From an uncultured Clostridia bacterium (lineage in GTDB: Bacteria; Bacillota; Clostridia; Christensenellales; Aristaeellaceae), in assembly GCA_946411525.1 (NCBI GenBank), contig CAMKEI010000020.1:1-38825 (forward strand): 38,825 bases of DNA. The letters are read 5' to 3'. Shown piece after piece: positions 31,857-38,825 of the stretch. Each line of letters begins with the position of its first letter. Within the stretch, counting starts at the first letter, position 1. Both the position numbers and the translations under genes were made by a program. The notes beneath the pieces are model-generated. The model saw nothing but the letters and a program-made list of their open reading frames with translations, searched no databases and had not been told where the DNA came from.

Positions 31857-31922
31857 AAAACTTGCGGACGGTTAAGCCGCAGGTTTTGTTGGCGTGCCTC
31901 GGGGAGGGGCGCTTTTCGTTTT
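31857..31922 (+). terminator. Two adjacent terminators forming the riboswitch expression platform
   Basis: Hairpin one: AAAACTTGCGG (31857-31867) pairs with CCGCAGGTTTT (31877-31887), ending in T. Hairpin two: GCGTGCCTC (31892-31900) pairs, with one mismatch, with GAGGGGCGC (31904-31912), followed by TTTTCGTTTT. The ligand-bound aptamer is expected to permit these hairpins and stop transcription before the importer genes. Confidence 0.75.
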
Positions 31923-31971
31923 GAAAAGCCATCCCGCTGATTCATCTGATCTTTTATGAGGAGGGACAGAT

Positions 31972-32886
31972 ATGTCCAAAAAACTTGTTTCCCTTTTCCT
32001 GGCGCTGGCGCTGACGCTTGCCTGCGCCCCGGTCCTGGCGGAGGGCGGCGTAACCGTCACCGACATGACCGGCCGGGAGATCGTGCTGGACGGCCCGGCG
32101 GCGAAGATCGTCGCGCTGACCGCATCCGACGTAGAGATCATCTACGCCCTCGGCGCGGGAGATCTGCTGGTAGGCCGCGGCGAATACTGCGACTGGCCGG
32201 CGGAAGTGCTGGAGAAGCCTGTGGTGAAGTCCGGCGCGGAGACCAACCTGGAAGAGATCCTGGCGCTGGAGCCAGACGTCGTCATCATGGCGACCATGGC
32301 CCAGAGCAAGGAACAGGTGGAAGCGCTGGAACAGGCCGGTGTGAAAGTCATCGTTTCCGACGCCCAGAACCTGGAAGGCGTCTATACCGCCATCACCCTG
32401 ATCGGTGATGTAACCGGCAAAACGGAAGAAGCGGCCGCCATCGTGCAGGGGATGAAGGACACCTTTGACGGGATCAGGGCGAAGGCACAGGACTCCGGAA
32501 AGACCATCTATTTTGAGGTTTCCCCGCTGGAATGGGGTTTGTGGGCTGCAGGCAGCGGCACCTTCATGGATGAGCTTGCCGGGATCTGCGGGCTGACCAA
32601 CGCTTTTGCAGACGTGGAAGGATGGGGAGCTGTTTCCGAAGAACAGGTTTTTGAGAAAGATCCCGACTATATTGTTACGACCGCCATGTATTGGGGAGAA
32701 GGCCCGACTCCGGTGGAGGAAGTGAAAGGCCGCGCCGGCTGGGACCAGCTGAAGGCCGTGCAGAACGACCAGATTTTCAACGCCGACCAGAACGAGATTA
32801 CCAGACCCGGCCCCCGGCTGGCTGACGCGGCTGCTGCGCTGTATGAGTTTGTTTACGGTACAGAGGCGGAAGAACCCGCAGCATAA
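31972..32886 (+). CDS. Cobalamin/corrinoid-type ABC substrate-binding protein (BtuF-like)
   Basis: The 304-residue class III solute-binding protein has a signal peptide of about 23 residues (PVLA-EGG cleavage). A Cys in LTLAC is not in an ideal lipobox, so anchoring is unsure. The mature chain starts VTVTDMTGREIVLDGPAAKIVALTAS, typical of BtuF/FhuD/FepB proteins, with two lobes linked by a long helix near residues 150-175. The riboswitch points to cobalamin. Ribosome site GGAGGG eight bases before the ATG. It is first in a three-gene operon. Confidence 0.88.
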   Translation: MSKKLVSLFLALALTLACAPVLAEGGVTVTDMTGREIVLDGPAAKIVALTASDVEIIYALGAGDLLVGRGEYCDWPAEVLEKPVVKSGAETNLEEILALEPDVVIMATMAQSKEQVEALEQAGVKVIVSDAQNLEGVYTAITLIGDVTGKTEEAAAIVQGMKDTFDGIRAKAQDSGKTIYFEVSPLEWGLWAAGSGTFMDELAGICGLTNAFADVEGWGAVSEEQVFEKDPDYIVTTAMYWGEGPTPVEEVKGRAGWDQLKAVQNDQIFNADQNEITRPGPRLADAAAALYEFVYGTEAEEPAA

Positions 32887-32906
32887 CCAGAAAGGAAACC
32901 ATTAAC

Positions 32907-33941
32907 TTGAAAAACAGTCCTCGGAAGGAGGGCAGGCTGAGTCCCGGCTCAGCCGCCCTCTGGACCGGGCTGATGCTGGCCACTTTTGTGGCATGCGTCA
33001 GCCTTGGCAGTGTGAATATCCCTCTTCGGGACGTATGGAACGCGGTCTTCGGCGGTGAAGTCAGCCGGGAGACCTATCGCTCCATCATCTGGTGGACGCG
33101 ACTGCCCCGGGTTCTTTGCGCAGGGCTGATGGGCGCTGCCCTGAGCCTGTGTGGCGCCGCGATGCAGGGCCTGCTCCGCAACCCGCTGGCGGACGGCTCC
33201 ACGCTGGGCGTATCCTCCGGCGCGGCGCTCGGCGCCGCCCTGTCGATCGTCCTGGGCATATCCGTCCCGGGGCTGGAGAGCGCCGGACCGGCGGCCATGG
33301 CGATGATCTTCGCCTTTGGCTCGCTCCTGATGATCCTGGCGCTGGCCTGGGGGATTGACCGGAGTTTTGCGACGCATAATATTATCCTGATCGGCGTCGT
33401 TTTTACGATGCTTGTTTCAGCACTGCTGAGTATCCTGATTACTTTCTCCGGGGAAAAACTGCGGTCCATTACCTACTGGACCATGGGATCCCTGAGCGGT
33501 AAAAGCTATGAACAGGCTGCTGTACTGTTGGGCGGGATGATTCTTTTCGGGCTGCCGCTGTTCCTGCAAAGCCGGGAACTGAACGCTTTCGCGGTGGGCG
33601 AGGAGAACGCCGTGCATATCGGCGTACCGGTGCGGCGGGTCAAGCTGACTGTCATGATCTGCGCTTCCGCGCTGATCGGAATCTGCGTGTCCATCGGCGG
33701 AAGCATCGCCTTTGTCGGCCTGATCGTTCCGCATATGGTACGGCTGGCTGCAGGACCGAACCATCGCAGACTGCTGCCGCTGTCCGCTTTTGCCGGAACG
33801 GTCTTCCTGATGCTGGCGGACCTGGCAGCCCGGAGCATTCTGAGTCCGCTGGAGCTTCCGATCGGCGTGGTGACCTCCCTGATCGGCGCGGTGGTCTTTA
33901 TCGTGATTTTCTACCGGAGCCGGAAAGGAGGGATTCGCTGA
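32907..33941 (+). CDS. FecCD-family ABC permease (BtuC-like)
   Basis: The 344-residue permease has nine to ten helices and the motifs RLPRVLCAGLMGAALSLCGA and GLLRNPLADGSTLGVSSGA near residues 54-105, hallmarks of the BtuC/FhuB/FecCD family. Near the C-terminus is GSIAFVGLIVPHMVRLAAGPNHRRLLP, which contacts the ATPase. It probably works as a homodimer. The start codon appears to be TTG at 32907 with AAAGGA ten bases upstream, since the next Met lies inside the first helix. The stop overlaps the ATPase start. Confidence 0.92.
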   Translation: MKNSPRKEGRLSPGSAALWTGLMLATFVACVSLGSVNIPLRDVWNAVFGGEVSRETYRSIIWWTRLPRVLCAGLMGAALSLCGAAMQGLLRNPLADGSTLGVSSGAALGAALSIVLGISVPGLESAGPAAMAMIFAFGSLLMILALAWGIDRSFATHNIILIGVVFTMLVSALLSILITFSGEKLRSITYWTMGSLSGKSYEQAAVLLGGMILFGLPLFLQSRELNAFAVGEENAVHIGVPVRRVKLTVMICASALIGICVSIGGSIAFVGLIVPHMVRLAAGPNHRRLLPLSAFAGTVFLMLADLAARSILSPLELPIGVVTSLIGAVVFIVIFYRSRKGGIR

Positions 33942-34696
33942 TGCTGAAAGCGGAACACCTGATGGTCCGGTACGGGGAGAGAACGGTGCTGGAGGATATC
34001 TCCCTGGAGGTTAATCCGGGCGAATGGCATGTAATCGTCGGGCCCAACGGCGCCGGAAAATCCACGTTGGCCGGTGTGCTGGGAAAGACGGTCCCCTATG
34101 AAGGGACGGTGAGACTGGAAGGGAAGGACATCCGGGAGATTCCCGCGCAGGAGTACGCCCGGAAGGTCGGGGTGCTGAGCCAGAACCACAGCGCCGTTTA
34201 CGGGTTTACCGTGGAGGAAGTCGTTGGTTTGGGCCGTTATGCCCGAAACACCGGTTTCCTGCACAGAAGCGACCCGGACGGCGCGGAAAAAACCGATGAA
34301 GCGCTGGCACTGACAGGCCTGGCTGAAATGCGGAAGCGGAACATGCTGACGCTCTCGGGCGGAGAACGCCAGCGGGTTTTCCTGGCTCAGGTCTTCTGCC
34401 AGGATCCGGAGATCCTGATTCTGGACGAGCCGGCGAACCATCTGGATCTGCCTTTCCAGCAGGAACTGTTCACGCTGATCAGGGCGTGGCTGAAAACGCC
34501 GGGCCGGGCGGTTATTACAGTGATGCACGACCTGAGCCCGGCAAGGAAATACGGTTCCCACGCCCTGCTGCTGGACAGAGGGAAACGCGCGGCACAGGGA
34601 GAAGTATCCGAAGTGCTGACCCCGAAAACGCTGCAGGTAGTATACGGGATGGATGTATACGGCTGGATGAGAGAGATGCTGACGCAATGGAAATGA
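33941..34696 (+). CDS. ABC transporter ATP-binding protein (BtuD/FecE-like)
   Basis: The 251-residue ATPase completes the importer. Walker A is GPNGAGKST, the signature is LSGGERQRVFLAQ, Walker B is ILILDEPANHLD, and the switch histidine is in VMHDL. The start overlaps the permease stop as TGATG. The TGA stop codon lies in the 5' arm of the terminator at 34692-34717. Length is normal for the family. Confidence 0.93.
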   Translation: MLKAEHLMVRYGERTVLEDISLEVNPGEWHVIVGPNGAGKSTLAGVLGKTVPYEGTVRLEGKDIREIPAQEYARKVGVLSQNHSAVYGFTVEEVVGLGRYARNTGFLHRSDPDGAEKTDEALALTGLAEMRKRNMLTLSGGERQRVFLAQVFCQDPEILILDEPANHLDLPFQQELFTLIRAWLKTPGRAVITVMHDLSPARKYGSHALLLDRGKRAAQGEVSEVLTPKTLQVVYGMDVYGWMREMLTQWK

Positions 34697-34717
34697 GCGG
34701 CCCGCAGGCCGCTCATT
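34692..34717. terminator. Bidirectional terminator between the B12 importer and xylanase 2
   Basis: AATGAGCGGCC (34692-34702) pairs perfectly with GGCCGCTCATT (34707-34717). The T-runs are short. The ATPase stop codon (34694-34696) lies inside it. It also faces the minus-strand xylanase ending at 34738. Confidence 0.75.
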
Positions 34718-34737
34718 TGCTCATGATCTTCATTGCT

Positions 34738-35790
34738 TTATTCCGCCGCTTTCATGACGGCATCATAGGCGTCCTTGGCCTGCTTATCCCGGGTGAAGAG
34801 GAGGGGATAACTGGTTTCGCGGCGGAAACCGGTCAGCCAGCTGTCGGCGTCCGTGACACCCCAGAAAGTGACGGCCTCGATCCCAATTCCTTCTGCGGAC
34901 AGTTTCTTCAGCATGGCAAAGTAGTCGCCGTAGAGCTGCGCCAGTTTCAGCCGGTGCTCCTCATCGTCACTGTTGCAGTGGATGTCCAGTTCCGTAACCT
35001 GCAGTTTCAGGCCCAGGGCGGCATAGGCACGGGCGGCTTCCTCGCACAGGGAAACGTTCATCCAGTCCATGACGTAATGGCCCTGCATGCCCATGGTATC
35101 CACCAGGTTTTCCGCCTGCAGCTTTTTCAGCAGGGCAAGGATCGCGTCCCGTTTGACAGGCTGGAAGGCGTTATAGTCGTTATAGCACAGGGTCTGTCCA
35201 GGCGCCTGTCCCTTCCGGGCGGCCCGGAACGCAGCGGGCAGGAAGTCCTCTCCGCAGGTCCGGTACCACGGGCTCCGCGTGCGGTACAGTCCCGGCCCGC
35301 CCTGGTCCGGTTCAATCGCTTCGTTCACCACGTCCCAGGTATAAACCAGGCCGGGGAAACAGGTGTTCACATGGTTCATGACGTCCAGAATATAGTTCTC
35401 AAGGCGGGCGAGCATAACATCCCGGGAGGCAGGTTCGGCATTCTCTGCATCACTCCAGTCCTTTGCAAAGAACCAGCGCGGCGTCTGGTTATGCCAGGCA
35501 AGGGTATGATACCGGACGGCGATTCCGTTTTCATTCGCAAAGGAAAGCAGGCTGTCAACCGATCTGAAACTCACCGCCGCATGGCTGAGATCTCCCCGGG
35601 CCAGCGTCGCGTCGCGGTCCATCACGAACATCGGCTTCATCTGATTGTCCGCCGTGATGGAATTGAAGTGGCGGCAGATCAGCTCCCGGTACGCCGGATC
35701 TGCGGGCATGCGTCCGTTGATTGCCGCGCCGACACGGAAATGCTTTTCATAGGCTCTGAAAAGGGAAGGGCACTGCAGCGCGTTTTTCAT
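34738..35790 (-). CDS. Cytoplasmic endo-1,4-beta-xylanase, GH10
   Basis: The 350-residue GH10 enzyme lacks a signal peptide; it starts MKNALQCPSLFRAYEKHFRVG, directly in the catalytic domain. Acid/base Glu157 (WDVVNEAI), nucleophile Glu267 (VTELDI), HTLAWHNQTPRW (95-106) and FWGVTDADSW near the end are all standard. Intracellular GH10 enzymes usually trim imported xylo-oligosaccharides, and they complement a secreted xylanase such as the one at 2533-3759. Ribosome site AAGGAGG. Its promoter carries a palindrome TTGTATGTACAA just after the -10, so expression is probably repressor-controlled. Confidence 0.93.
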   Translation of the reverse strand: MKNALQCPSLFRAYEKHFRVGAAINGRMPADPAYRELICRHFNSITADNQMKPMFVMDRDATLARGDLSHAAVSFRSVDSLLSFANENGIAVRYHTLAWHNQTPRWFFAKDWSDAENAEPASRDVMLARLENYILDVMNHVNTCFPGLVYTWDVVNEAIEPDQGGPGLYRTRSPWYRTCGEDFLPAAFRAARKGQAPGQTLCYNDYNAFQPVKRDAILALLKKLQAENLVDTMGMQGHYVMDWMNVSLCEEAARAYAALGLKLQVTELDIHCNSDDEEHRLKLAQLYGDYFAMLKKLSAEGIGIEAVTFWGVTDADSWLTGFRRETSYPLLFTRDKQAKDAYDAVMKAAE

Positions 35791-35812
35791 AGGCGTCCTC
35801 CTTGAATCAAAT

Positions 35813-35860
35813 TTGTATGTACAACAAAGCGATTATAACATGCACCTGGACTGCCGGCAA
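35813..35860 (-). promoter_or_regulatory. Xylanase 2 promoter with palindromic operator
   Basis: On the minus strand, TTGCCG (35855-35860) and TATAAT (35832-35837) are separated by 17 bases. The palindrome TTGTATGTACAA (35813-35824) begins about at the transcription start. Its TTGTA/TACAA arms resemble GntR-type sugar regulators such as AraR. Binding there would block transcription. The regulator identity is inference. Confidence 0.7.
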
Positions 35861-35901
35861 GTGTTTCCGGAAAAGCAGCGATACCCGGCGGACGATACCG
35901 G

Positions 35902-36564
35902 TTATTTTCTTTTTTTGATAAAGATCGTTTTGATGTATCCGGTTTTTCCGTTGACAGAAACTTTGGTCCAGGTACGGCCGGACTTCAGAACCGTCACCTT
36001 TGTCCCGGTTTTGTACATGGCAATGATTTTATATTTTGTTCCGGGGCCTTTGCGAAGGTATACCTTTTTGTTTTCATAGTTTTTGATATAGGCGGTGTAT
36101 GCGGACGGCTTTCCGGTGCTCAGGCTGCTGTTCCGGATATATCCCTTTCCCCTGGAAGTGGAGACAAAATCGTATGACGAACCGTGCGTCAGAACCGTGA
36201 CTTTCGCGCCTTTGTCGAGTTTGCGGAGGGATTTGAAGGAAGCAGCGGGCCCGGAGCGCAGGACCGTACTGTCTTTGGTCACATACGCGGTATAGCTTGA
36301 ACAGAGCTTCAGGTATTTCGTCCGGACAAAAAGAGCCGCGCCGCCGGGACGGAAGCGAACTTTCGCCCAGCCGTTGCCGGCGTTTTTCACGATCGTGACG
36401 GCGGAATCCTTCAGGTACGACGCTTTGACGACGGAGGAAAAGGCAGGTTTTTCATGGGCCTTCAGCGAGGTGGTATCGACCCGGTAATACCGTACGGCCA
36501 GCGCCGAGCCGAACGGCAGGAGCAGGGCCAGAACAAGGATAAAGGCGATTACTTTTTTACACAT
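35902..36564 (-). CDS. Secreted protein with three SH3b repeats
   Basis: The 220-residue protein has a signal peptide (about 1-23, ALA-V) and then three bacterial SH3 repeats of about 60 residues. Each holds a pattern such as VLRSGPAASFKSLRKLDKGAKVTVL or VYLRKGPGTKYKIIAMYKTG followed by WTKVSVNGKTGYI. The whole is very basic, rich in Lys, Arg and Tyr, and ends in FIKKRK. SH3b domains often bind cell-wall peptides. No enzyme domain is present, so a cell-wall-binding or surface role is likely, but the function is unknown. The AGGAGGG ribosome site and a sigma-A promoter are clear. Confidence 0.85.
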   Translation of the reverse strand: MCKKVIAFILVLALLLPFGSALAVRYYRVDTTSLKAHEKPAFSSVVKASYLKDSAVTIVKNAGNGWAKVRFRPGGAALFVRTKYLKLCSSYTAYVTKDSTVLRSGPAASFKSLRKLDKGAKVTVLTHGSSYDFVSTSRGKGYIRNSSLSTGKPSAYTAYIKNYENKKVYLRKGPGTKYKIIAMYKTGTKVTVLKSGRTWTKVSVNGKTGYIKTIFIKKRK

Positions 36565-36599
36565 GCTGCCCTCCTGTATTTCACTTTATATCTGTGATC

Positions 36600-36628
36600 A
36601 TTATCGGCGAAAAGCGAAGTTCAGTCAA
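36600..36628 (-). promoter_or_regulatory. Sigma-A promoter of the SH3b protein gene
   Basis: On the minus strand, TTGACT (36623-36628) and GATAAT (36600-36605) are separated by 17 bases, about 35 bases ahead of the start codon. Confidence 0.75.
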
Positions 36629-36664
36629 GACGGTTTCCGTGCAGGTTTTGAACAACCGGAATGA

Positions 36665-36694
36665 TTGACAGTACAATATATTCAGCGGTAAAAT
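36665..36694 (+). promoter_or_regulatory. Promoter of purA-purB
   Basis: TTGACA and TAAAAT are separated by 18 bases. The leader to the purA ATG at 36742 is about 40 bases, with no riboswitch visible in it. Confidence 0.75.
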
Positions 36695-36741
36695 AACTTG
36701 TTGTGTTTTGGGACGAGTATCACGACCGGAGGAGAAAGAAA

Positions 36742-38019
36742 ATGGCTTGCACAGCGATCGTTGGCATCAACTGGGGAGATGAAGGCAAGGGCCGGATGGT
36801 CGACCTGCTGACCGAACAGTTTGACATCGTGGTCCGTTATCAGGGCGGCGGCAACGCCGGCCATACCGTAATCAACGAATTCGGGCATTTTGCCCTGCAT
36901 CTGCTGCCGTCCGGCATATTCAGGAAGAACGTCATCAACGTACTGGGCAACGGCGTGGCGATGGACCCGGAAAGCCTGATGAACGAGATCGGTGACGTCG
37001 CGGGAAAAGGTGTTGCCGTAACACCGGAAAACCTGAAGATCAGCGACCGCGCTTCTCTGCTGATGCCCTGGCACCGCCGTCTGGACGAGCTGGAAGAGCA
37101 GCGGCTGGCGGACAAGAAGTACGGTTCCACCAAACAGGGGATCGCGCCGTTTTACTCCGACAAATACCAGAAGAAGACCGTCATGGCGGGCGAGCTGTTC
37201 TATCCGGACGTGCTCCGGGCCCGGCTGAAGGACCTGATGGAGTGGAAAAACCTGATCATCAAAGGCGTATACGGCGCCGAACCCTACACCTGGGAAGAGA
37301 TTGAAAACTGGCTGAATACCAGCTGTGAAGTGATCAAGCCTTTTATCTGCGATACAGGTGCGCTTCTGCGGGAAGCGGAGGAGAACGGAAAGAAAATCCT
37401 GTTTGAGGCCCAGCTGGGTTCCCTGCGCGACCTGGATCACGGCATCTATCCGATGACCACCTCCTCCAACACGATCGCCGCCTATGCTCCGGTGGGATCC
37501 GGCCTGCCCGGAGCGGAGCTGGACCGGATCATCGGCGTGGTGAAAGCCTATTCCACCTGCGTGGGCGAAGGCCCCTTCACCTGCGAGATGTTCGGCGAGG
37601 AAGCGGAAAAACTCCGCGAAGCGGGGCATGAATACGGCGCCAAGACCGGCAGACCCCGTCGGGTCGGTCCGGTGGACCTGGTGGCGACCCGCTACGGCGT
37701 GGAAGTGCAGGCGGCGACGGAAATCGCGCTGACCAAGCTGGACGTGCTGAGCTACCTGGACGAGATTCCGGTATGCGTGAAGTATGAACTGAACGGAGAA
37801 GAAACCGACCGGTTCCCATTCCCGGCCGCGTTGGGTGCCTGCAGACCCGTGATCAGAACCGTAAAGGGCTGGAAGAAGGACATCAGCGGGGTGCGTTCCT
37901 GGGAGGAGCTGCCGGAAGAGGCAAAGGCCTACGTACAGATGATCGAGCAGGCGATCCGGTGCCCGATCAGGTGGATTTCCGTGGGACCCGAAAGAGAAAG
38001 TATCATTTTAAGGGGATAA
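36742..38019 (+). CDS. purA: Adenylosuccinate synthetase
   Basis: PurA makes adenylosuccinate from IMP, aspartate and GTP, the first step from IMP to AMP. The 425-residue protein starts ACTAIVGINWGDEGKGRMVD, with the catalytic Asp and GTP loop. NAGHT lies near residue 38, and KAYSTCVGEGPFTCE and TGRPRRVGPVDLVATRYG come later; all are family marks. I use the ATG at 36742 because GGAGGAG lies upstream; the longer frame from 36703 would overlap the leader. The next gene, purB, starts five bases after the stop, so both steps are co-expressed. Confidence 0.96.
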   Translation: MACTAIVGINWGDEGKGRMVDLLTEQFDIVVRYQGGGNAGHTVINEFGHFALHLLPSGIFRKNVINVLGNGVAMDPESLMNEIGDVAGKGVAVTPENLKISDRASLLMPWHRRLDELEEQRLADKKYGSTKQGIAPFYSDKYQKKTVMAGELFYPDVLRARLKDLMEWKNLIIKGVYGAEPYTWEEIENWLNTSCEVIKPFICDTGALLREAEENGKKILFEAQLGSLRDLDHGIYPMTTSSNTIAAYAPVGSGLPGAELDRIIGVVKAYSTCVGEGPFTCEMFGEEAEKLREAGHEYGAKTGRPRRVGPVDLVATRYGVEVQAATEIALTKLDVLSYLDEIPVCVKYELNGEETDRFPFPAALGACRPVIRTVKGWKKDISGVRSWEELPEEAKAYVQMIEQAIRCPIRWISVGPERESIILRG

Positions 38020-38023
38020 AGAC

Positions 38024-38825
38024 ATGACACAGCAGTATGAAACGCCATTGTCCTCCCGGTATGCCTCGAAGTATATGCTGGAGCTGTTTTCGGCGGATAC
38101 CCGCTATCAGACCTGGCGGAAACTGTGGGTGGCGCTGGCAAAGGCGGAAATGGAGCTTGGCCTGCCGGTGAAGCAGGAGCAGGTGGACGAGCTGGCCGCG
38201 CATATCACGGATATCGACTATGAATGCGTCAGGGAGCGGGAAAAGGAAGTCCGCCACGACGTGATGGCACACGTTTACGCTTACGGCAAGGCGGCTCCTT
38301 CCGCGGCAGGTATCATTCACCTGGGCGCCACGAGCTGCTATGTGACCGACAACGCGGACCTGGTAATCTACCGGGACGGCCTGAAATACCTGCGCGGGGA
38401 ACTGCTGGGCGCGATGAAGAGCCTGTGCGGATTCGCAGAGAAGTACAAAGACCTGCCGACGCTGGGCTATACCCATTATCAGCCGGCGCAGCCGGTGACC
38501 GTGGGCAAGCGCGCTTCCCTGTGGCTGCAGGACCTGGCCTCCGACCTGGAGGAGATAGATTTTGTCATCGATCATCTGCGCTTCCTGGGATGCCGGGGAA
38601 CGACCGGCACCGAGGCGAGCTTCATGGACCTGTTTGAGGGAGATGAAGCAAAGATCGACGAAATGAACCGGAGGATCGCGGCAGGGTTCGGGTTTGCCGA
38701 ATGCTTCACCGTGAGCGGCCAGACCTATCCCCGGAAAACGGACGCCCGGATCCTGAACGCGCTGAGCGCGCTGGCCCAGAGCTGCTACCGGATGGCGAAC
38801 GACATCCGCCTGCTGCAGCATGACC
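38024..38825 (+). CDS. purB: Adenylosuccinate lyase, 5' part (runs off the window)
   Basis: The open frame begins at ATG 38024 and stays open to the last base, giving 267 codons of a protein normally about 430-475 long. The N-terminus MTQQYETPLSSRYASKYM fits PurB. HLGATSCYVTDNAD, THYQPAQPVTVGKR and GTTGTEASF follow, typical of the fumarase/lyase superfamily in its adenylosuccinate branch. The flexible signature loop lies beyond the window. PurB splits adenylosuccinate to AMP and fumarate and also acts in IMP synthesis. The ribosome site AAGGGG is moderate. It forms an operon with purA. Confidence 0.93.
   Translation, partial: MTQQYETPLSSRYASKYMLELFSADTRYQTWRKLWVALAKAEMELGLPVKQEQVDELAAHITDIDYECVREREKEVRHDVMAHVYAYGKAAPSAAGIIHLGATSCYVTDNADLVIYRDGLKYLRGELLGAMKSLCGFAEKYKDLPTLGYTHYQPAQPVTVGKRASLWLQDLASDLEEIDFVIDHLRFLGCRGTTGTEASFMDLFEGDEAKIDEMNRRIAAGFGFAECFTVSGQTYPRKTDARILNALSALAQSCYRMANDIRLLQHD

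Overview
The window is GC-rich, densely coded bacterial chromosome of a Gram-positive, anaerobic Clostridia type. The evidence is RqcH, a YtvI-like membrane protein, strong AAGGAGG ribosome sites, sigma-A promoters of TTGACA-N17/18-TATAAT type, FMN and cobalamin riboswitches, ferredoxin- and ETF-based metabolism, and two GH10 xylanases. A gut or rumen fibre and amino-acid fermenter fits best. A Christensenellales-like lineage is only a guess. I saw no phage, insertion sequence, CRISPR array, tRNA or rRNA.

Layout. 1-2512 (+): the 3' part of an FMN riboswitch, the riboflavin importer ribU, then rqcH. 2533-11170 (-): a seven-gene run of FAD-linked 2-hydroxyacid dehydrogenase, etfB, etfA, a HI0933-family flavoprotein, a DEDDh exonuclease, a TGS-uridine-kinase-like protein and a secreted GH10 xylanase. 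11258-13628 (-): a polar amino-acid ABC importer with its own promoter. 13828-15588 (+): an exported FMN/FAD reductase of the fumarate-reductase type. 15751-19398 (+): iorA-iorB-paaK for aryl-pyruvate oxidation. 19576-22026 (+): an 816-residue protein joining an unknown N-terminal domain, an adenosine-deaminase core and a SLOG/DprA-like Rossmann domain; this is the most unusual gene here. 22203-27105 (+): a YtvI/AI-2E-like membrane protein, a zinc-ribbon membrane protein coupled to a TPM protein, and a MATE exporter followed by a decayed MATE relic. Then cysK (-), queH and tex (+). 31572-34717 (+): a cobalamin-riboswitch-controlled ABC importer. 34738-36564 (-): a cytoplasmic GH10 xylanase and an SH3b-repeat secreted protein. 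36742-38825 (+): purA and the start of purB.

How the genes may work together. Amino-acid import, an ETF-coupled hydroxyacid dehydrogenase, an exported unsaturated-carboxylate reductase and IorAB/PaaK together suggest amino-acid, possibly aromatic, fermentation with separate oxidative and reductive branches. The two xylanases, one exported and one not, suggest xylan is cut outside and oligomers are finished inside. An AT-rich direct repeat built on AATTCAT sits just after four genes and supplies the stop codon of at least two of them.
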